NCBI GenBank assembly: GCA_000434295.1
Contig: HF994935.1
Coordinates: 648,742 to 712,741, forward strand
Origin: Acetobacter sp. CAG:977
GTDB taxonomy: Bacteria > Pseudomonadota > Alphaproteobacteria > CAAGCB01 > CAG-977
Reading direction: 5' to 3'
DNA length: 64,000 nucleotides
Of the stretch, positions 37,229-47,111 are shown one piece after another (position 1 is the first letter of the stretch; each line of letters starts with the position of its first letter). Both the position numbers and the translations under genes were made by a program. The notes under the pieces were generated by a model, which had not been told where the DNA came from, did not search any database, and worked only from the letters and a program-made list of their open reading frames with translations.

Positions 37229-37575
37229 ACCGCCGTTGCCAAGGCGGGCGATTCGGGTTCCGTAACGGCGGGCAACGTATCGTCTTCGATTTTTGTAACC
37301 GAAATATCGTATTGGCGCACGATCTTTGAAGAATCTTCCGGTGTTTCCACAAAACGCACTTTTTCGGAACGTTGCAACAACGGCAAAAATTCTTCTGCAA
37401 TCGAATCCAATGCAATCAGCTGACCGGGTTGGCGCAACAGCAACAAACGGCGATCGCCGTCGTACATAAACCTCGGATTATTCGGTGCCCCTTCGTATTC
37501 GTTCAGCGAAAAGCTTAGAATACCGTCGGCATCTTGGAATACAAAGCACAAGGTTTCTACTGCCATTTTTCTCAT
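37225..37575 (-). CDS. Hypothetical protein
   Basis: 116 residues, not recognised. Strand-rich in the first half (VETLCFVFQDADGILSF, FMYDGDRRLLLLRQPGQLIALDSI), then a short hydrophilic tail ending SPALATAV. No signal peptide or membrane helix. The ATG at 37575 has GAGGAG nine bases upstream; the frame is open to 37617. Confidence 0.65.
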   Translation of the reverse strand: MRKMAVETLCFVFQDADGILSFSLNEYEGAPNNPRFMYDGDRRLLLLRQPGQLIALDSIAEEFLPLLQRSEKVRFVETPEDSSKIVRQYDISVTKIEDDTLPAVTEPESPALATAV

Positions 37576-37727
37576 AATGTGACACTCCTCACTGTCTTCT
37601 ACAGAAAAGTATGCCAAAATACAATTAAGAAAAAATTATCATAAACCTTTCTGTCTATAAAAAATTATATCGCATTTTACCCTAAAAAAGCTATACTTAT
37701 TTATTGCTTTTCAGGAAATACAGCCGC

Positions 37728-38135
37728 ATGTCGTTAAAACTTCCCGTTATTTTCGCCGTTTCTTATCTGCTCCTTACGCTGGTGCAGCTTGTTGCAGCTT
37801 TGGACGGAATCATGTATTTCTTCGGACTGCATTGGATCTTTGCCTTTTTTGCGGCGTTCCTGCTCGCCCTTATTCCCGCAATCGGTCCGCTTGCCGGCGT
37901 ATACGGCGCCGTTCAGGCATGGGGATGGCCGGCTTGGGCCGCCGTGTTACTGTTCTTTTGGCCTTATATCCTCTATGCCGTCATGCTGTCTTTGGGCATA
38001 ACTTCTTCCTTCTTCTTTTGGAAAAAGGCGTTCAAGCCGTTTAAAGAAAAAAATGAAAACGTCATTGAACCAGAATTTACCGTTAAAGAAGACTCTGACG
38101 AAAAAAACGATATCTTTTACATCGAACGAAAATAA
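37728..38135 (+). CDS. Small membrane protein
   Basis: 135 residues with three hydrophobic helices (PVIFAVSYLLLTLVQLVAAL, IFAFFAAFLLALIPAIGPLAG, WAAVLLFFWPYILYAVML) and a charged cytoplasmic tail. Family not recognised. The ATG at 37728 is preferred (AGGA upstream) over the TTG at 37704. It converges on nusB with seven bases between. Confidence 0.65.
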   Translation: MSLKLPVIFAVSYLLLTLVQLVAALDGIMYFFGLHWIFAFFAAFLLALIPAIGPLAGVYGAVQAWGWPAWAAVLLFFWPYILYAVMLSLGITSSFFFWKKAFKPFKEKNENVIEPEFTVKEDSDEKNDIFYIERK

Positions 38136-38142
38136 AGCCCGA

Positions 38143-38622
38143 TTAACCTTCGCGAAGAAGCTTGGAAAGACGGTCTAAAATGCCGTTCACAACACGAGAT
38201 TCCGGTCCGTCGTAAAAACTGCGCGCAATATCAACGTATTCGCTGATAATTATCGGCGACGGCGTGTCAGGAAACGCCATCAGTTCGGAAACTCCCGCCT
38301 GCAAAATCGCTTTTAACGTCGGCTCAACGCGTTCCTTCGGCCAATCTTCCGTGAACGACGCGTTAACCATATCGTTTATTCTTTCGGCGTTGTCCGCATA
38401 ACACGACATAATCCCGGAAAATAATGCCGGTTCCGCCGCAATAACGGGTACAAACGTTTCTTCTCCCGTTATTTCGTTTTCTTCTATGACTTCTCCGCCG
38501 ACATTGCCGGACATAAAATCTTTGACAACCTGATCAATGGTCTTATCCCCCATCGCCAGACTGTATAACGCCTGAATCGCCGATAAACGCGACGTGCTGC
38601 GGTTTGTTCTTACTTTAGACAT
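38143..38622 (-). CDS. nusB: Transcription antitermination factor NusB
   Basis: 159-residue all-helical protein that binds boxA RNA with NusE in rRNA antitermination. Signatures: [16 protein letters not shown] at the N-terminus, [31 protein letters not shown] and VNGILDRL at the C-terminus. It contains an acidic insertion (about 45-60). Its start overlaps nrdR by eight bases; no riboflavin genes lie between, unlike many alphaproteobacteria. Confidence 0.95.
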   Translation of the reverse strand: MSKVRTNRSTSRLSAIQALYSLAMGDKTIDQVVKDFMSGNVGGEVIEENEITGEETFVPVIAAEPALFSGIMSCYADNAERINDMVNASFTEDWPKERVEPTLKAILQAGVSELMAFPDTPSPIIISEYVDIARSFYDGPESRVVNGILDRLSKLLREG

Positions 38623-39103
38623 CTTTATTCTCTTCTTGATCTTTTAAATTTGAAACGGCTTCCAGACTGCTGATAAAAGCTTTAAAATCTTTCGCTTCCC
38701 GAAAATCGCGGTACACGGATGCAAATCGAACGTATGCGACGGGATCTAATCCGGACAACGCTTCCATAACCATTTCGCCGATTTGTTTCGAAGGTATTTC
38801 GTTTTCTCCGGACGTTTCCAGCTGGCGTTGAATACCGTTCACAATCAGCTCAACCTGTTCCGGGCTGATCGGACGTTTGCGAACGGCTATGGATATCGAT
38901 CGCTGTAATTTGTCGCGATCAAACGGCATCTTGCCTCCGTCCTTTTTGATAACCGTCAGTTCGCGAAGCTGTACCCGTTCAAACGTCGTAAAACGAGACC
39001 CGCACGCCGTACAAAAACGACGGCGGCGAATCGCCGAATTATCTTCGCTGGGACGAGAGTCCTTTACTTGCGTGTCTTCGTGGCCGCAAAAAGGGCAGCG
39101 CAT
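38615..39103 (-). CDS. nrdR: Transcriptional repressor NrdR
   Basis: 162 residues. Zinc ribbon [16 protein letters not shown] with [13 protein letters not shown], then the ATP-cone ([16 protein letters not shown]). It represses ribonucleotide reductase genes in response to (d)ATP. AAGGAG precedes the ATG. It lies ten bases after glyA. Confidence 0.97.
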   Translation of the reverse strand: MRCPFCGHEDTQVKDSRPSEDNSAIRRRRFCTACGSRFTTFERVQLRELTVIKKDGGKMPFDRDKLQRSISIAVRKRPISPEQVELIVNGIQRQLETSGENEIPSKQIGEMVMEALSGLDPVAYVRFASVYRDFREAKDFKAFISSLEAVSNLKDQEENKDV

Positions 39104-39113
39104 CTTTTTCTCC

Positions 39114-40397
39114 TTAGACCATCAATCCTTCATAAATCGGAAAACGGGCACACAATTCCAAAACTTCGGATTTGGCTTTTTCTTCCGCCGCGGCATTGTC
39201 GTCAGGATGTGCCGACAGTCCGTCTAAAACATCGCCGATCAGCTCACCGATTTTTTTAAATTCGTCTTCTTTAAAGCCTCGCGTCGTTCCTGCCGGTGTT
39301 CCCAAACGGATGCCCGAAGTAACCGTCGGTTTTTCGGGGTCAAACGGAATGCCGTTTTTATTGCAGGTCATATGAGCGCGTTCCAAACTCTTTTCAGCAA
39401 GTTTCCCCGTTAAATGTTTGGGACGTAAATCGACAAGCATTAAATGCGTATCCGTTCCGCCGGAAACGATGTCAAGACCGCGGCGCTTTAAAGTTTCTGC
39501 AAGAGTTTTTGCATTCTTTACAATATTTTGGGCGTAAATCTTAAATTCAGGTTTTAACGCCTCGCCCAGCGCAACAGCCTTAGCCGCAATAACATGCATC
39601 AACGGTCCGCCCTGCAATCCCGGAAATACCGCAGAATTGATCTTTTTGGCTATATCGGGATTGTTCGTCATAATCATCCCGCCGCGAGGGCCGCGTAACG
39701 TCTTGTGCGTCGTCGTCGTAACAATATCCGCATACTTTAACGGACTGTCGTGTACGCCCCCCGCAACCAAGCCCGCAAAATGAGCCATGTCAACCATAAA
39801 CAATGCGCCGACTTCGTCCGCTATTTCTCTGAATTTCTTGAAATCTATCGCTCGCGGATAAGCCGAACCGCCCGCGATAATCAGTTTCGGGTGATGTTCG
39901 CGCGCCAAACGCTCGACTTCGTCAAAATCAATCAAAGCGTCTTCTTGGCGAACGCCGTACTGAACGGAATTAAACCATTTCCCCGACAACGCCGCTTTTG
40001 AACCGTGAGTCAGGTGACCGCCCGCAACCAAAGACATTCCCATCATGGTATCACCGGGCTTTAAAAACGCTAACAAAACCGCGCCGTTCGCCTGAGCCCC
40101 CGAATGAGGTTGAACATTTACGTATTCGCATCCGAACAGTTTCTTGGCTCGTTCTATTGCAAGACTTTCCGCAATATCAACAAATTCGCATCCGCCGTAA
40201 TAACGCGCTCCGCAATAGCCTTCCGCGTATTTGTTCGTCAAAATAGAGCCTTGCGCTTCTAAAACCGCTTTGGAAACGATGTTTTCGGAAGCAATCAATT
40301 CGATTTGATCCTGCTGGCGGCGCAATTCCTTGCAAATCGCGTCATAAATATCCGGATCCGCCTCTTTCAAGCTCTTTGAAAAAAATTCGTTCGTCAT
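39114..40397 (-). CDS. glyA: Serine hydroxymethyltransferase
   Basis: 427-residue PLP enzyme interconverting serine and glycine with transfer of a one-carbon unit to tetrahydrofolate. The PLP lysine lies in [28 protein letters not shown] and [12 protein letters not shown] mark the cofactor and folate regions. Full length. Placed between rpiB and nrdR in the usual alphaproteobacterial order. Confidence 0.98.
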   Translation of the reverse strand: MTNEFFSKSLKEADPDIYDAICKELRRQQDQIELIASENIVSKAVLEAQGSILTNKYAEGYCGARYYGGCEFVDIAESLAIERAKKLFGCEYVNVQPHSGAQANGAVLLAFLKPGDTMMGMSLVAGGHLTHGSKAALSGKWFNSVQYGVRQEDALIDFDEVERLAREHHPKLIIAGGSAYPRAIDFKKFREIADEVGALFMVDMAHFAGLVAGGVHDSPLKYADIVTTTTHKTLRGPRGGMIMTNNPDIAKKINSAVFPGLQGGPLMHVIAAKAVALGEALKPEFKIYAQNIVKNAKTLAETLKRRGLDIVSGGTDTHLMLVDLRPKHLTGKLAEKSLERAHMTCNKNGIPFDPEKPTVTSGIRLGTPAGTTRGFKEDEFKKIGELIGDVLDGLSAHPDDNAAAEEKAKSEVLELCARFPIYEGLMV

Positions 40398-40412
40398 TGT
40401 TGCCAGCCCCTT

Positions 40413-40856
40413 TCAGCAGGAAAGATGTGATAATTTTTCAACACGGCGCGCATGGCGACCGCCCAAAAAATCCGTCGTCAAGAAAATACGGGCACAATCA
40501 AACGCGACTTCCGGTCCCGTCGTACGACCGCCCAAGACCAAAACATTCGCGTCATTATGTTCCCGACACAAACGGGCACCGAACGCATCATGAACCAACG
40601 CCGCACGAATAAACGGAAAGCGGTTCGCCGCTATGCTGATGCCTATTCCCGTCCCGCACAGCAATATTCCCTTTTTTACCGTTCCGTTCTTGATTTCTTC
40701 CGCCATCTTTTGCGCAATGTCGGGATAATCTACCGACGCCGGCGTATGTGTTCCCAAATCCAAAACGTCATACCCCGCGGCTTTTAAATGTTCCGACAAG
40801 GCATTTTTTAATTCAAAACCGCCATGATCCGAAGCTATCGCTATCTTTTCTGCCAT
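40413..40856 (-). CDS. rpiB: Ribose 5-phosphate isomerase B
   Basis: 147 residues. IAIASDHGGFELK at the N-terminus and GILLCGTGIGISIAANR (catalytic Cys) identify the RpiB/LacAB fold. It interconverts ribose 5-phosphate and ribulose 5-phosphate. GGAG is six bases before the ATG at 40856; an in-frame TTG four codons upstream overlaps that ribosome site. Confidence 0.96.
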   Translation of the reverse strand: MAEKIAIASDHGGFELKNALSEHLKAAGYDVLDLGTHTPASVDYPDIAQKMAEEIKNGTVKKGILLCGTGIGISIAANRFPFIRAALVHDAFGARLCREHNDANVLVLGGRTTGPEVAFDCARIFLTTDFLGGRHARRVEKLSHLSC

Positions 40857-40916
40857 TGCACACTCCAAAATAAAATCCGTTTGGTTCGTTTAGTACCACA
40901 TTATTATGCGGTTTGA

Positions 40917-41102
40917 CTATTGTTTATTTTTATTCATCACATAAGCCAGTTTCTTCTTTGCCGCAGCTTTTAAAGAAACCAGCGGCGTATTCGCCGGCGC
41001 CATCAGCGAAATTTCCGTTCCCGTAACTTCGTCAACGGCAATAACTTTCACGGCATTGCCTATCCTGATGATTTGAAATAAAACGCCGCCTTCCGTTTCC
41101 AT
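40917..41102 (-). CDS. Small conserved alphaproteobacterial protein (DUF6898-like)
   Basis: 61 residues: FQIIRIGNAVKVIAVDEVTGTEIS, then a Lys-rich end KKKLAYVMNKNKQ. It resembles the short DUF6898 proteins found after M16 peptidase genes; this is from memory. The ATG at 41102 shares one base with the upstream TGA (TGATG), so it is translationally coupled. The frame runs to 41204, but those residues are the antisense-like shadow of the peptidase gene. Confidence 0.7.
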   Translation of the reverse strand: METEGGVLFQIIRIGNAVKVIAVDEVTGTEISLMAPANTPLVSLKAAAKKKLAYVMNKNKQ

Positions 41103-42364
41103 CAATCCCTCGCCAACATATTCGCAACGGATTCGTATGAGGGAACATTCCCTGACGGACCTAAAACAGCCAGTGTCGGCGTTCCCGTAAAAACGCGTTC
41201 GCATAAAGACAAAATGTCTTGGGTCGAAACGGCTGCGATTTTCTCTAAAATCTCGTCTTTTCCCAAAACTTTGCCAAAGACCAGCAAATGTCCCGCATTC
41301 TGCTCGCTGCGCGCGGAAGGATGTTCCAAAGACATTAAAATTCCTGCCTTGAGCTGAGCCTTTGCTCTGTTCAGTTCTTCTTCCGTTACGCCGTCGTAAA
41401 GCCGTTTAATTTCCCGACATACCGCAGGAAGGACTTCGGCAGCTTCCTGTTCGCCGGTACCCGCATAAACACCGATCGTACCGCCCGTCGAATACGACGA
41501 CGAAAAAGAATATATCGAATAAACAAGCCCCTTCTTTTCCCGAATTTCCTGAAACAGGCGCGAAGACATCCCGCCCCCGAACAACGTCGAAAAAAGCTGT
41601 GCCGTATAATAATCTTTGTCGTAAAACGAAACTCCGGGAAACCCCAGTAACAAATTAACCTGTTCTATATCCCTGTTTTCCCTGTGTTCACCGCCGCAAT
41701 AAACCGCAGGATCCGCCTTTAACCCTTCCGCAGGCTTTAAGTCTCCGAATGAACGAAAAACAAGCTTCACAAACGATTCATGATCAACATTCCCGCTAGC
41801 CGAAACAATCATGCGCGAAGGCGTATAATTCGTTTTCATAAAATGATCCAGCGTTTCTCTCGTTACGGCATTAACGGTCTCTGCCGTCCCCAAAATCGCA
41901 CGGCCGATCGCTTGGTCTGGATAGGCTTTCGATTGGAAATAATCGAAAATAATATCATCGGGAGTATCCGCAGATTGGCTGATTTCTTGCAATACCACCG
42001 TCTTTTCACGAGCAAATTCTTCCGCATCAAAGGTCGAATTTTGCAAAATATCCGACAGAATATCGACAGCCAAAGGAACGTCTTCTTTTAATACCTTGAT
42101 ATAGTATGACGTCGTTTCGCGTGCCGTACAGGCATTGATATAACCTCCGACGTCTTCTATTTCCTCTGCTATTTTCCGAGCCGATCGCGTCGTCGTTCCC
42201 TTAAACGCCATATGTTCCAATAAATGAGAAATGCCGTTCAAGTCTTTCGGTTCGTACATCGCGCCGACACCGACGTAAACGCCCAAAGAAACGCTTTCAA
42301 GCTCAGGCATCGCATCCGTAACAACCCTCAAGCCGTTCGGAAGAACCGATACTAATGCCGTCAT
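41102..42364 (-). CDS. M16 family zinc peptidase
   Basis: 420 residues, mitochondrial-processing-peptidase-like. The inverted zinc motif HLLEHMAFKGT (HxxEH) near residue 48 is followed by the downstream Glu in the ETTSYYIKVLKED region. Two-lobed M16B architecture of normal length; FGGGMSSRLFQEIREKKGLVYSI is the conserved substrate-binding segment of the second lobe. It is next to thrC, a standard alphaproteobacterial neighbourhood. Confidence 0.95.
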   Translation of the reverse strand: MTALVSVLPNGLRVVTDAMPELESVSLGVYVGVGAMYEPKDLNGISHLLEHMAFKGTTTRSARKIAEEIEDVGGYINACTARETTSYYIKVLKEDVPLAVDILSDILQNSTFDAEEFAREKTVVLQEISQSADTPDDIIFDYFQSKAYPDQAIGRAILGTAETVNAVTRETLDHFMKTNYTPSRMIVSASGNVDHESFVKLVFRSFGDLKPAEGLKADPAVYCGGEHRENRDIEQVNLLLGFPGVSFYDKDYYTAQLFSTLFGGGMSSRLFQEIREKKGLVYSIYSFSSSYSTGGTIGVYAGTGEQEAAEVLPAVCREIKRLYDGVTEEELNRAKAQLKAGILMSLEHPSARSEQNAGHLLVFGKVLGKDEILEKIAAVSTQDILSLCERVFTGTPTLAVLGPSGNVPSYESVANMLARD

Positions 42365-42376
42365 GTCTTTTATCCC

Positions 42377-43771
42377 TTACCCCTTGCGTACATGCGTCTG
42401 AATAAAATATTTCACCGCATCCAAAGAATTCGGCAAAACCGTAAACACTTCCTTGCGCGTCAACAAATCTGACAAACGGGACGGCAAAGACGGCGTAATG
42501 CCCGTCGCTTCGCGAACGGGAACGGGAAACTTTGAAGGATGCGCCGTCGCCAAAACAACCGTCGGCGTCTCTTTTTCAAGATATGCCTCTGCCGCCGCCG
42601 CGCCTATCGCCGAATGCGGATCCAAAAGCTCTCCGGAACCTTTGTATATGCGACCGATTTCCGACTTTGTTTCGTCGTCGCTGCAACGAACACCTGAAAA
42701 ATCCCCCTTGATGCGGGAAAATATATCCGCAGGAACTTTATAAACGCCTTCGTATTTAAACGTCTCCATCAAATGAGACACCGTTTCGGCATTACGATCG
42801 GAAGCCTCAAACAGCAAACGTTCGAAATTCGATGATACCTGTATATCCATAGACGGGCTGATCGAAGGCTTTACTTCCCGTTTTTCCATGATGCCGCCGT
42901 CCAAGAAACGCGGCAGGATGTCGTTTTCGTTTGACCCTAAAATCAAGCGTTTGACGGGCAATCCCATTCTTTTTGCAACATACCCCGCAAAGACGTTGCC
43001 GAAATTTCCCGTCGGCACGGCAAACGAAACTTCTCTGTCAGGCGCGCCTAAAGACAATGCCGCCCTGAAATAATAAACAACCTGAGCCATAATGCGCGCC
43101 CAGTTAATCGAATTAACCGCAGAAAGAGCATACTCCGTTCGAAAATCATGATCAGCAAATAACGCTTTAACAACGGACTGGCAATCATCAAACGTCCCTT
43201 CCAAAGCGATATTAAAAACGTTCTCCGACAAAACCGTTGTCATTTGACGGCGTTGGACTTCGGAAACGCGATTGTGAGGATGCAAAATAAAAACGTCCAG
43301 ACCGTTTCTGTCTTTGCAGGCTTCAATCGCGGCCGATCCCGTATCGCCGGACGTCGCGCCGACAATGGTAATCCGCTTGCCTTGACGGTGCATTACTCTG
43401 TCAAACATCAATCCGACAAGCTGCAAAGCATAATCTTTAAACGCCAGCGTCGGACCGTAAAAAAGCTCCATAACCCACAAGCCGTCTTTTATCTGTTTTA
43501 ACGGCGCAACGGCGTCATGGCTGAAATTGCCGTACGCCGCGGATGCCATCTCTTTCAATTCGGCTTCGGAAAAGCAGCCTTTCGTAAAAGGAGCCATAAC
43601 TTTGACCGCCAAATCGGCATAATTTAAAGCCCGCATTTCATACATTTCCCGCTTTGAAAAAACAGGATATTCCTCAGGAACGTATAACCCGCCGTCTTCA
43701 GCCAATCCTGCCAGCAAGACTTCTTCAAAGTTTAAAACAGGGGCTTTTCCCCGCGTGCTGACGTATTTCAA
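42377..43771 (-). CDS. thrC: Threonine synthase
   Basis: 464-residue PLP enzyme converting O-phosphohomoserine to threonine. PLP lysine in LAFKDYALQ, phosphate loop in GATSGDTGSAA, N-terminal KYVSTRG typical of the long class. The start is TTG at 43771, with GGGGAGAGG just upstream. No leader peptide or attenuator was seen. Confidence 0.96.
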   Translation of the reverse strand: MKYVSTRGKAPVLNFEEVLLAGLAEDGGLYVPEEYPVFSKREMYEMRALNYADLAVKVMAPFTKGCFSEAELKEMASAAYGNFSHDAVAPLKQIKDGLWVMELFYGPTLAFKDYALQLVGLMFDRVMHRQGKRITIVGATSGDTGSAAIEACKDRNGLDVFILHPHNRVSEVQRRQMTTVLSENVFNIALEGTFDDCQSVVKALFADHDFRTEYALSAVNSINWARIMAQVVYYFRAALSLGAPDREVSFAVPTGNFGNVFAGYVAKRMGLPVKRLILGSNENDILPRFLDGGIMEKREVKPSISPSMDIQVSSNFERLLFEASDRNAETVSHLMETFKYEGVYKVPADIFSRIKGDFSGVRCSDDETKSEIGRIYKGSGELLDPHSAIGAAAAEAYLEKETPTVVLATAHPSKFPVPVREATGITPSLPSRLSDLLTRKEVFTVLPNSLDAVKYFIQTHVRKG

Positions 43772-43801
43772 GAGCCTCTCCCCGCACTAAAAAACAGTTT
43801 A

Positions 43802-43832
43802 TTGAGTATGTTTTACGCTTATTGTATATAAT
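43802..43832 (+). promoter_or_regulatory. Possible promoter of elbB
   Basis: TATAAT at 43827-43832 with a weak TTGAGT at 43802-43807 and a long 19-base spacer. Confidence 0.4.
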
Positions 43833-43878
43833 TACAACAGAAAGTTTTTTCCGCAATCATTATAAAAAGGATACTTAC

Positions 43879-44538
43879 ATGAACTCAAAAAAAATTGCCG
43901 TACTGCTGGCCGGATGCGGTGTGATGGACGGTTCCGAAATCCATGAAGCCGTCACCGCCATGCTTGCCATTCAACAACAAGGTGCCGATTATGACTGCTT
44001 TGCTCCCGAAGGCGACCAAGGCGTAACCATCAATCACCTCACAAAGCAGCCGGAACCGCAAAAACGAAGAATGCTGGTTGAAGCCGCACGTATCGCACGC
44101 GGCGAAATAAACACTTTAAAAAACTTTAAAGCCGAAAATTACGATGCTTTGCTGATCCCCGGAGGAATGGGCGCCGTTATGAACCTGTGTGACTTTGCCC
44201 AAAAAGGTCCCGACTGCTCGGTTCATCCCGACGTCGAACGCGCCGTCATAGAAATGCATCAGGCGCATAAGCCCATCGTCGCCCTTTGCATCGCTCCGGT
44301 TCTGGTTGCCAGAATATTAAAAGACGTTACCCTCACCATCGGAAACGATCCCGAAACCGCCATGGCTTTAAAAAACATGGGCGCAAATCATCAGGTCTGC
44401 TCTGCCGCAGAAGTCTGCATCGACAGGAAAAACAAAATCATATCAACGCCCTGTTACATGTTGGACAGAACTCTGCGCGACGTTGCCGTCAGCACGTCAA
44501 ACGCCGTCAAAGATTTAATGAACCTTTTAAAAGAATAA
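43879..44538 (+). CDS. elbB: Isoprenoid biosynthesis glyoxalase ElbB (DJ-1/PfpI superfamily)
   Basis: 219 residues. AVLLAGCGVMDGSEIHEAV at the N-terminus and the nucleophile-elbow Cys in PIVALCIAPVLVAR identify ElbB. Weak glyoxalase activity is reported for E. coli ElbB. AAAAGGA lies before the ATG at 43879; the frame opens at 43822 in the promoter region. It is followed by a bidirectional terminator. Confidence 0.94.
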   Translation: MNSKKIAVLLAGCGVMDGSEIHEAVTAMLAIQQQGADYDCFAPEGDQGVTINHLTKQPEPQKRRMLVEAARIARGEINTLKNFKAENYDALLIPGGMGAVMNLCDFAQKGPDCSVHPDVERAVIEMHQAHKPIVALCIAPVLVARILKDVTLTIGNDPETAMALKNMGANHQVCSAAEVCIDRKNKIISTPCYMLDRTLRDVAVSTSNAVKDLMNLLKE

Positions 44539-44550
44539 TTTTGAACATAA

Positions 44551-44582
44551 AAAACGGGGGAAAATGTTCCCCCGTTTTTTTC
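44551..44582. terminator. Bidirectional terminator between elbB and secF
   Basis: A 12-bp stem AAAACGGGGGAA/TTCCCCCGTTTT (44551-44562 with 44567-44578), four-base loop, and T run. Confidence 0.9.
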
Positions 44583-44596
44583 GTATCGTTCGCGAC

Positions 44597-45529
44597 CTAA
44601 CCGACGTGGTCGTACGGACTGACGGGAGCTTTGCTGTTTTCCATCGTCTTGCGAACGTCCAAATACATCAACAACGGCATTGCGACATAAACCGAAGAAT
44701 ACGTTCCGACGATAATGCCGAACAGCATCGCAATGGCAAAACCTTCCAAAGCTTCACCGCCGATCAACAGCATAACAATCAACGCCAAAATCGTCGAAAT
44801 ACCCGTCATAATCGTTCTGGGCAACATATCGTTTGCCGTTTTGTTAATCATTTCGGGAATGGGCATCTTGCGATATTTATGCAGATTTTCGCGCATACGG
44901 TCATAAGAAACGATCGTATCGTTTGTCGAATACCCTGCCAACATCATCAAGCCTGCGACAATCGTCATATTAAAATCCAGCCCGCATACCGAAAACAGAC
45001 CGAGCGTAATTAAAATATCATGGACGATTGAAATCATAACGCCCAATGCGAATTCCCATTCGAAACGCATCCAAATGTAAATCGAAATAACCAAAGCGCC
45101 TAAAATAACGGCTATGATACTGTTGCGTATCAATTCGCTGCCGACGCGGGGACCGACCATTTCCGTGCGACGAACGGAAAATTCATTGCCCAATTCATCA
45201 CGAATGACTTTGACGATTTTCATTTGTTCCTGTTCCGTCGTCCCCTGCCCCAAAGCCGTAATCAAAACTTCGGTGCCGTCTTCTCCGACAGGCTGCAAGT
45301 CAACATTCAATCCCGCCAGTTTTTCGCGGATAATTTTCATATCCACGGACTGTTCGGATTGGACTTCCATCAAAATGCCGCCTTTAAAGTCAATCCCGTA
45401 ATTCAAGCCCTTTGTTGCCAAAGACACGATCGAAATCAATACCAAAAGACCGGAAAAGAAGAACGCATATTTGCGCAAACCGATAAAATCGATATTCGTC
45501 GATTTTGTAAACAGAGAAATCAGCCTCAT
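44597..45529 (-). CDS. secF: Protein translocase subunit SecF
   Basis: 310 residues, six membrane helices, with the large periplasmic loop after helix 1 (GIDFKGGILMEV). The transmembrane core AGYSTNDTIVSYDRMREN is diagnostic. With SecD it uses the proton motive force to pull exported chains through SecYEG. TAAGGAG precedes the ATG. It is the last gene of yajC-secD-secF. Confidence 0.97.
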   Translation of the reverse strand: MRLISLFTKSTNIDFIGLRKYAFFFSGLLVLISIVSLATKGLNYGIDFKGGILMEVQSEQSVDMKIIREKLAGLNVDLQPVGEDGTEVLITALGQGTTEQEQMKIVKVIRDELGNEFSVRRTEMVGPRVGSELIRNSIIAVILGALVISIYIWMRFEWEFALGVMISIVHDILITLGLFSVCGLDFNMTIVAGLMMLAGYSTNDTIVSYDRMRENLHKYRKMPIPEMINKTANDMLPRTIMTGISTILALIVMLLIGGEALEGFAIAMLFGIIVGTYSSVYVAMPLLMYLDVRKTMENSKAPVSPYDHVG

Positions 45530-45540
45530 AAACGTTCTCC

Positions 45541-47100
45541 TTAAACATTCAAAGATTTAGGCTTGGCTATTTTAACCCATGCCAAAATCAAAACACGGGT
45601 AACATAAACCGCCGTAAAGACCGACGTCAAAACGCCCAAACTGGTCGTTACGCCGAAACCGCGAACGGGTCCCGTGCCGAACCATATCAAAATCAAGCTG
45701 GTGAACAAACTGGTCAAATTTGAATCGAAAATCGCCGAAAACGCATTGCTGAAGCCGGCTTCTATCGTATTCAGGACGGAACGACCCAAAGCCTGTTCTT
45801 CGCGCATACGTTCGTAAATCAAAACGTTCGCATCAACAGACATCCCCATCGTCAAAGCGATACCCGCAATACCCGGCAACGTCAAAGTGCATTCCAAAAT
45901 ACTCATCAAGCCTATCAGCATGACCATATTCAGAACCAACGCGATATCGGCAAAAATTCCGAACAAACCGTATGTTGCCAACATAAACAGCAACACCAAA
46001 GCCATACCGATGCCGCATGCCAGCTTTCCGGCGTTAATCGAATCCGTTCCCAATCCGGGGCCGACAACACGTTCTTCGACGACATCCAAAGGAGCCGGCA
46101 ATGCGCCTGAACGAAGCATCATCGCAAGTTCGCTGGCCGATTGTGTCGTAAAGCTGCCAGATATAATGCCGCTGCCGCCCGTAATTGCCGTTTTGACTTC
46201 GGGAGCCGTAATAACTTTGCCGTCCAGAACAACGGCTAAACGGCGACCGACATTTTCTCTGGTCGCATTGCCGAAACGTTTGCCGCCAAACGCATTAAAG
46301 CGGAAACTGACAACGGCTTCGCCTTCCTGAAAATCGGCTCTGGCATCGGTCAAGTGTTCGCCGCCGACAATGGCTTTGCGTTCAATGACATAATAAGCCT
46401 GAGACGCGGCTTCATCACCCGGAACGACCTTGGATTCCGGAGAAATCTTACCGCGGCGCGCATCCGCTATCGACGTCTTTTCATCAACGAAATGAAACGA
46501 CATCTTCGCCGTCTTACCCAACAGTTTCTTGACTTCGTTCGGATCTTCAACCCCCGGAAGCTGAACCTGAATACGGTCAGAGCCCTGGCGCATAATCGAA
46601 GGTTCACGCGTTCCCAACTGGTCAATACGGCGGCGAACGATTTCAATCGACTGGTCTACCGCCGTCGTCTTCATACGAATTAACGCCGGATCCGTAAAAG
46701 ATACCGTCAGTTCGTCTTCTTTTTCCGAAACGTCCAAATTGCCTTTATCCGTTTTGCGGATTAAATCTTTTGCCTTCAGTATGTCGTTGTCATTGACGAT
46801 ACGGACTTTTAATTTGTCGCCTTCCTGCGTCAAACCCGTATAGCGAATGCCTTTTTCACGCAACGTATTACGAACGGCATCCTGTACCGCACCCATCTGA
46901 TCTTTGACAACCTGATCCAGATTGACCTGCAACAATAACTGAGAACCGCCTTGAAGGTCTAACCCCAATGTCAGAGGTTTCCACCATTCGGGCAATTTTT
47001 CCTGTTGAGCCTGCGGCAAAAAATTCGGAACGCAAAAGAATACTCCAAGCGCCGAAATTATACCGATCAGGACAATTTTCCATTTCGGATAGTTGAACAT
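45541..47100 (-). CDS. secD: Protein translocase subunit SecD
   Basis: 519 residues. TLGLDLQGGSQLLLQV follows helix 1, then the P1 periplasmic domain, and the conserved membrane segment GMSVDANVLIYERMREE. Helper subunit of protein export. It is 11 bases before secF and 11 bases after yajC. Confidence 0.97.
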   Translation of the reverse strand: MFNYPKWKIVLIGIISALGVFFCVPNFLPQAQQEKLPEWWKPLTLGLDLQGGSQLLLQVNLDQVVKDQMGAVQDAVRNTLREKGIRYTGLTQEGDKLKVRIVNDNDILKAKDLIRKTDKGNLDVSEKEDELTVSFTDPALIRMKTTAVDQSIEIVRRRIDQLGTREPSIMRQGSDRIQVQLPGVEDPNEVKKLLGKTAKMSFHFVDEKTSIADARRGKISPESKVVPGDEAASQAYYVIERKAIVGGEHLTDARADFQEGEAVVSFRFNAFGGKRFGNATRENVGRRLAVVLDGKVITAPEVKTAITGGSGIISGSFTTQSASELAMMLRSGALPAPLDVVEERVVGPGLGTDSINAGKLACGIGMALVLLFMLATYGLFGIFADIALVLNMVMLIGLMSILECTLTLPGIAGIALTMGMSVDANVLIYERMREEQALGRSVLNTIEAGFSNAFSAIFDSNLTSLFTSLILIWFGTGPVRGFGVTTSLGVLTSVFTAVYVTRVLILAWVKIAKPKSLNV

Positions 47101-47111
47101 CAGTTTTTCCT

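Noticed and set aside
43772..43878. Threonine/PLP riboswitch or leader-peptide attenuator before thrC
   Set aside because: No run of Thr/Ile codons or terminator/antiterminator pair was found in the short divergent region.
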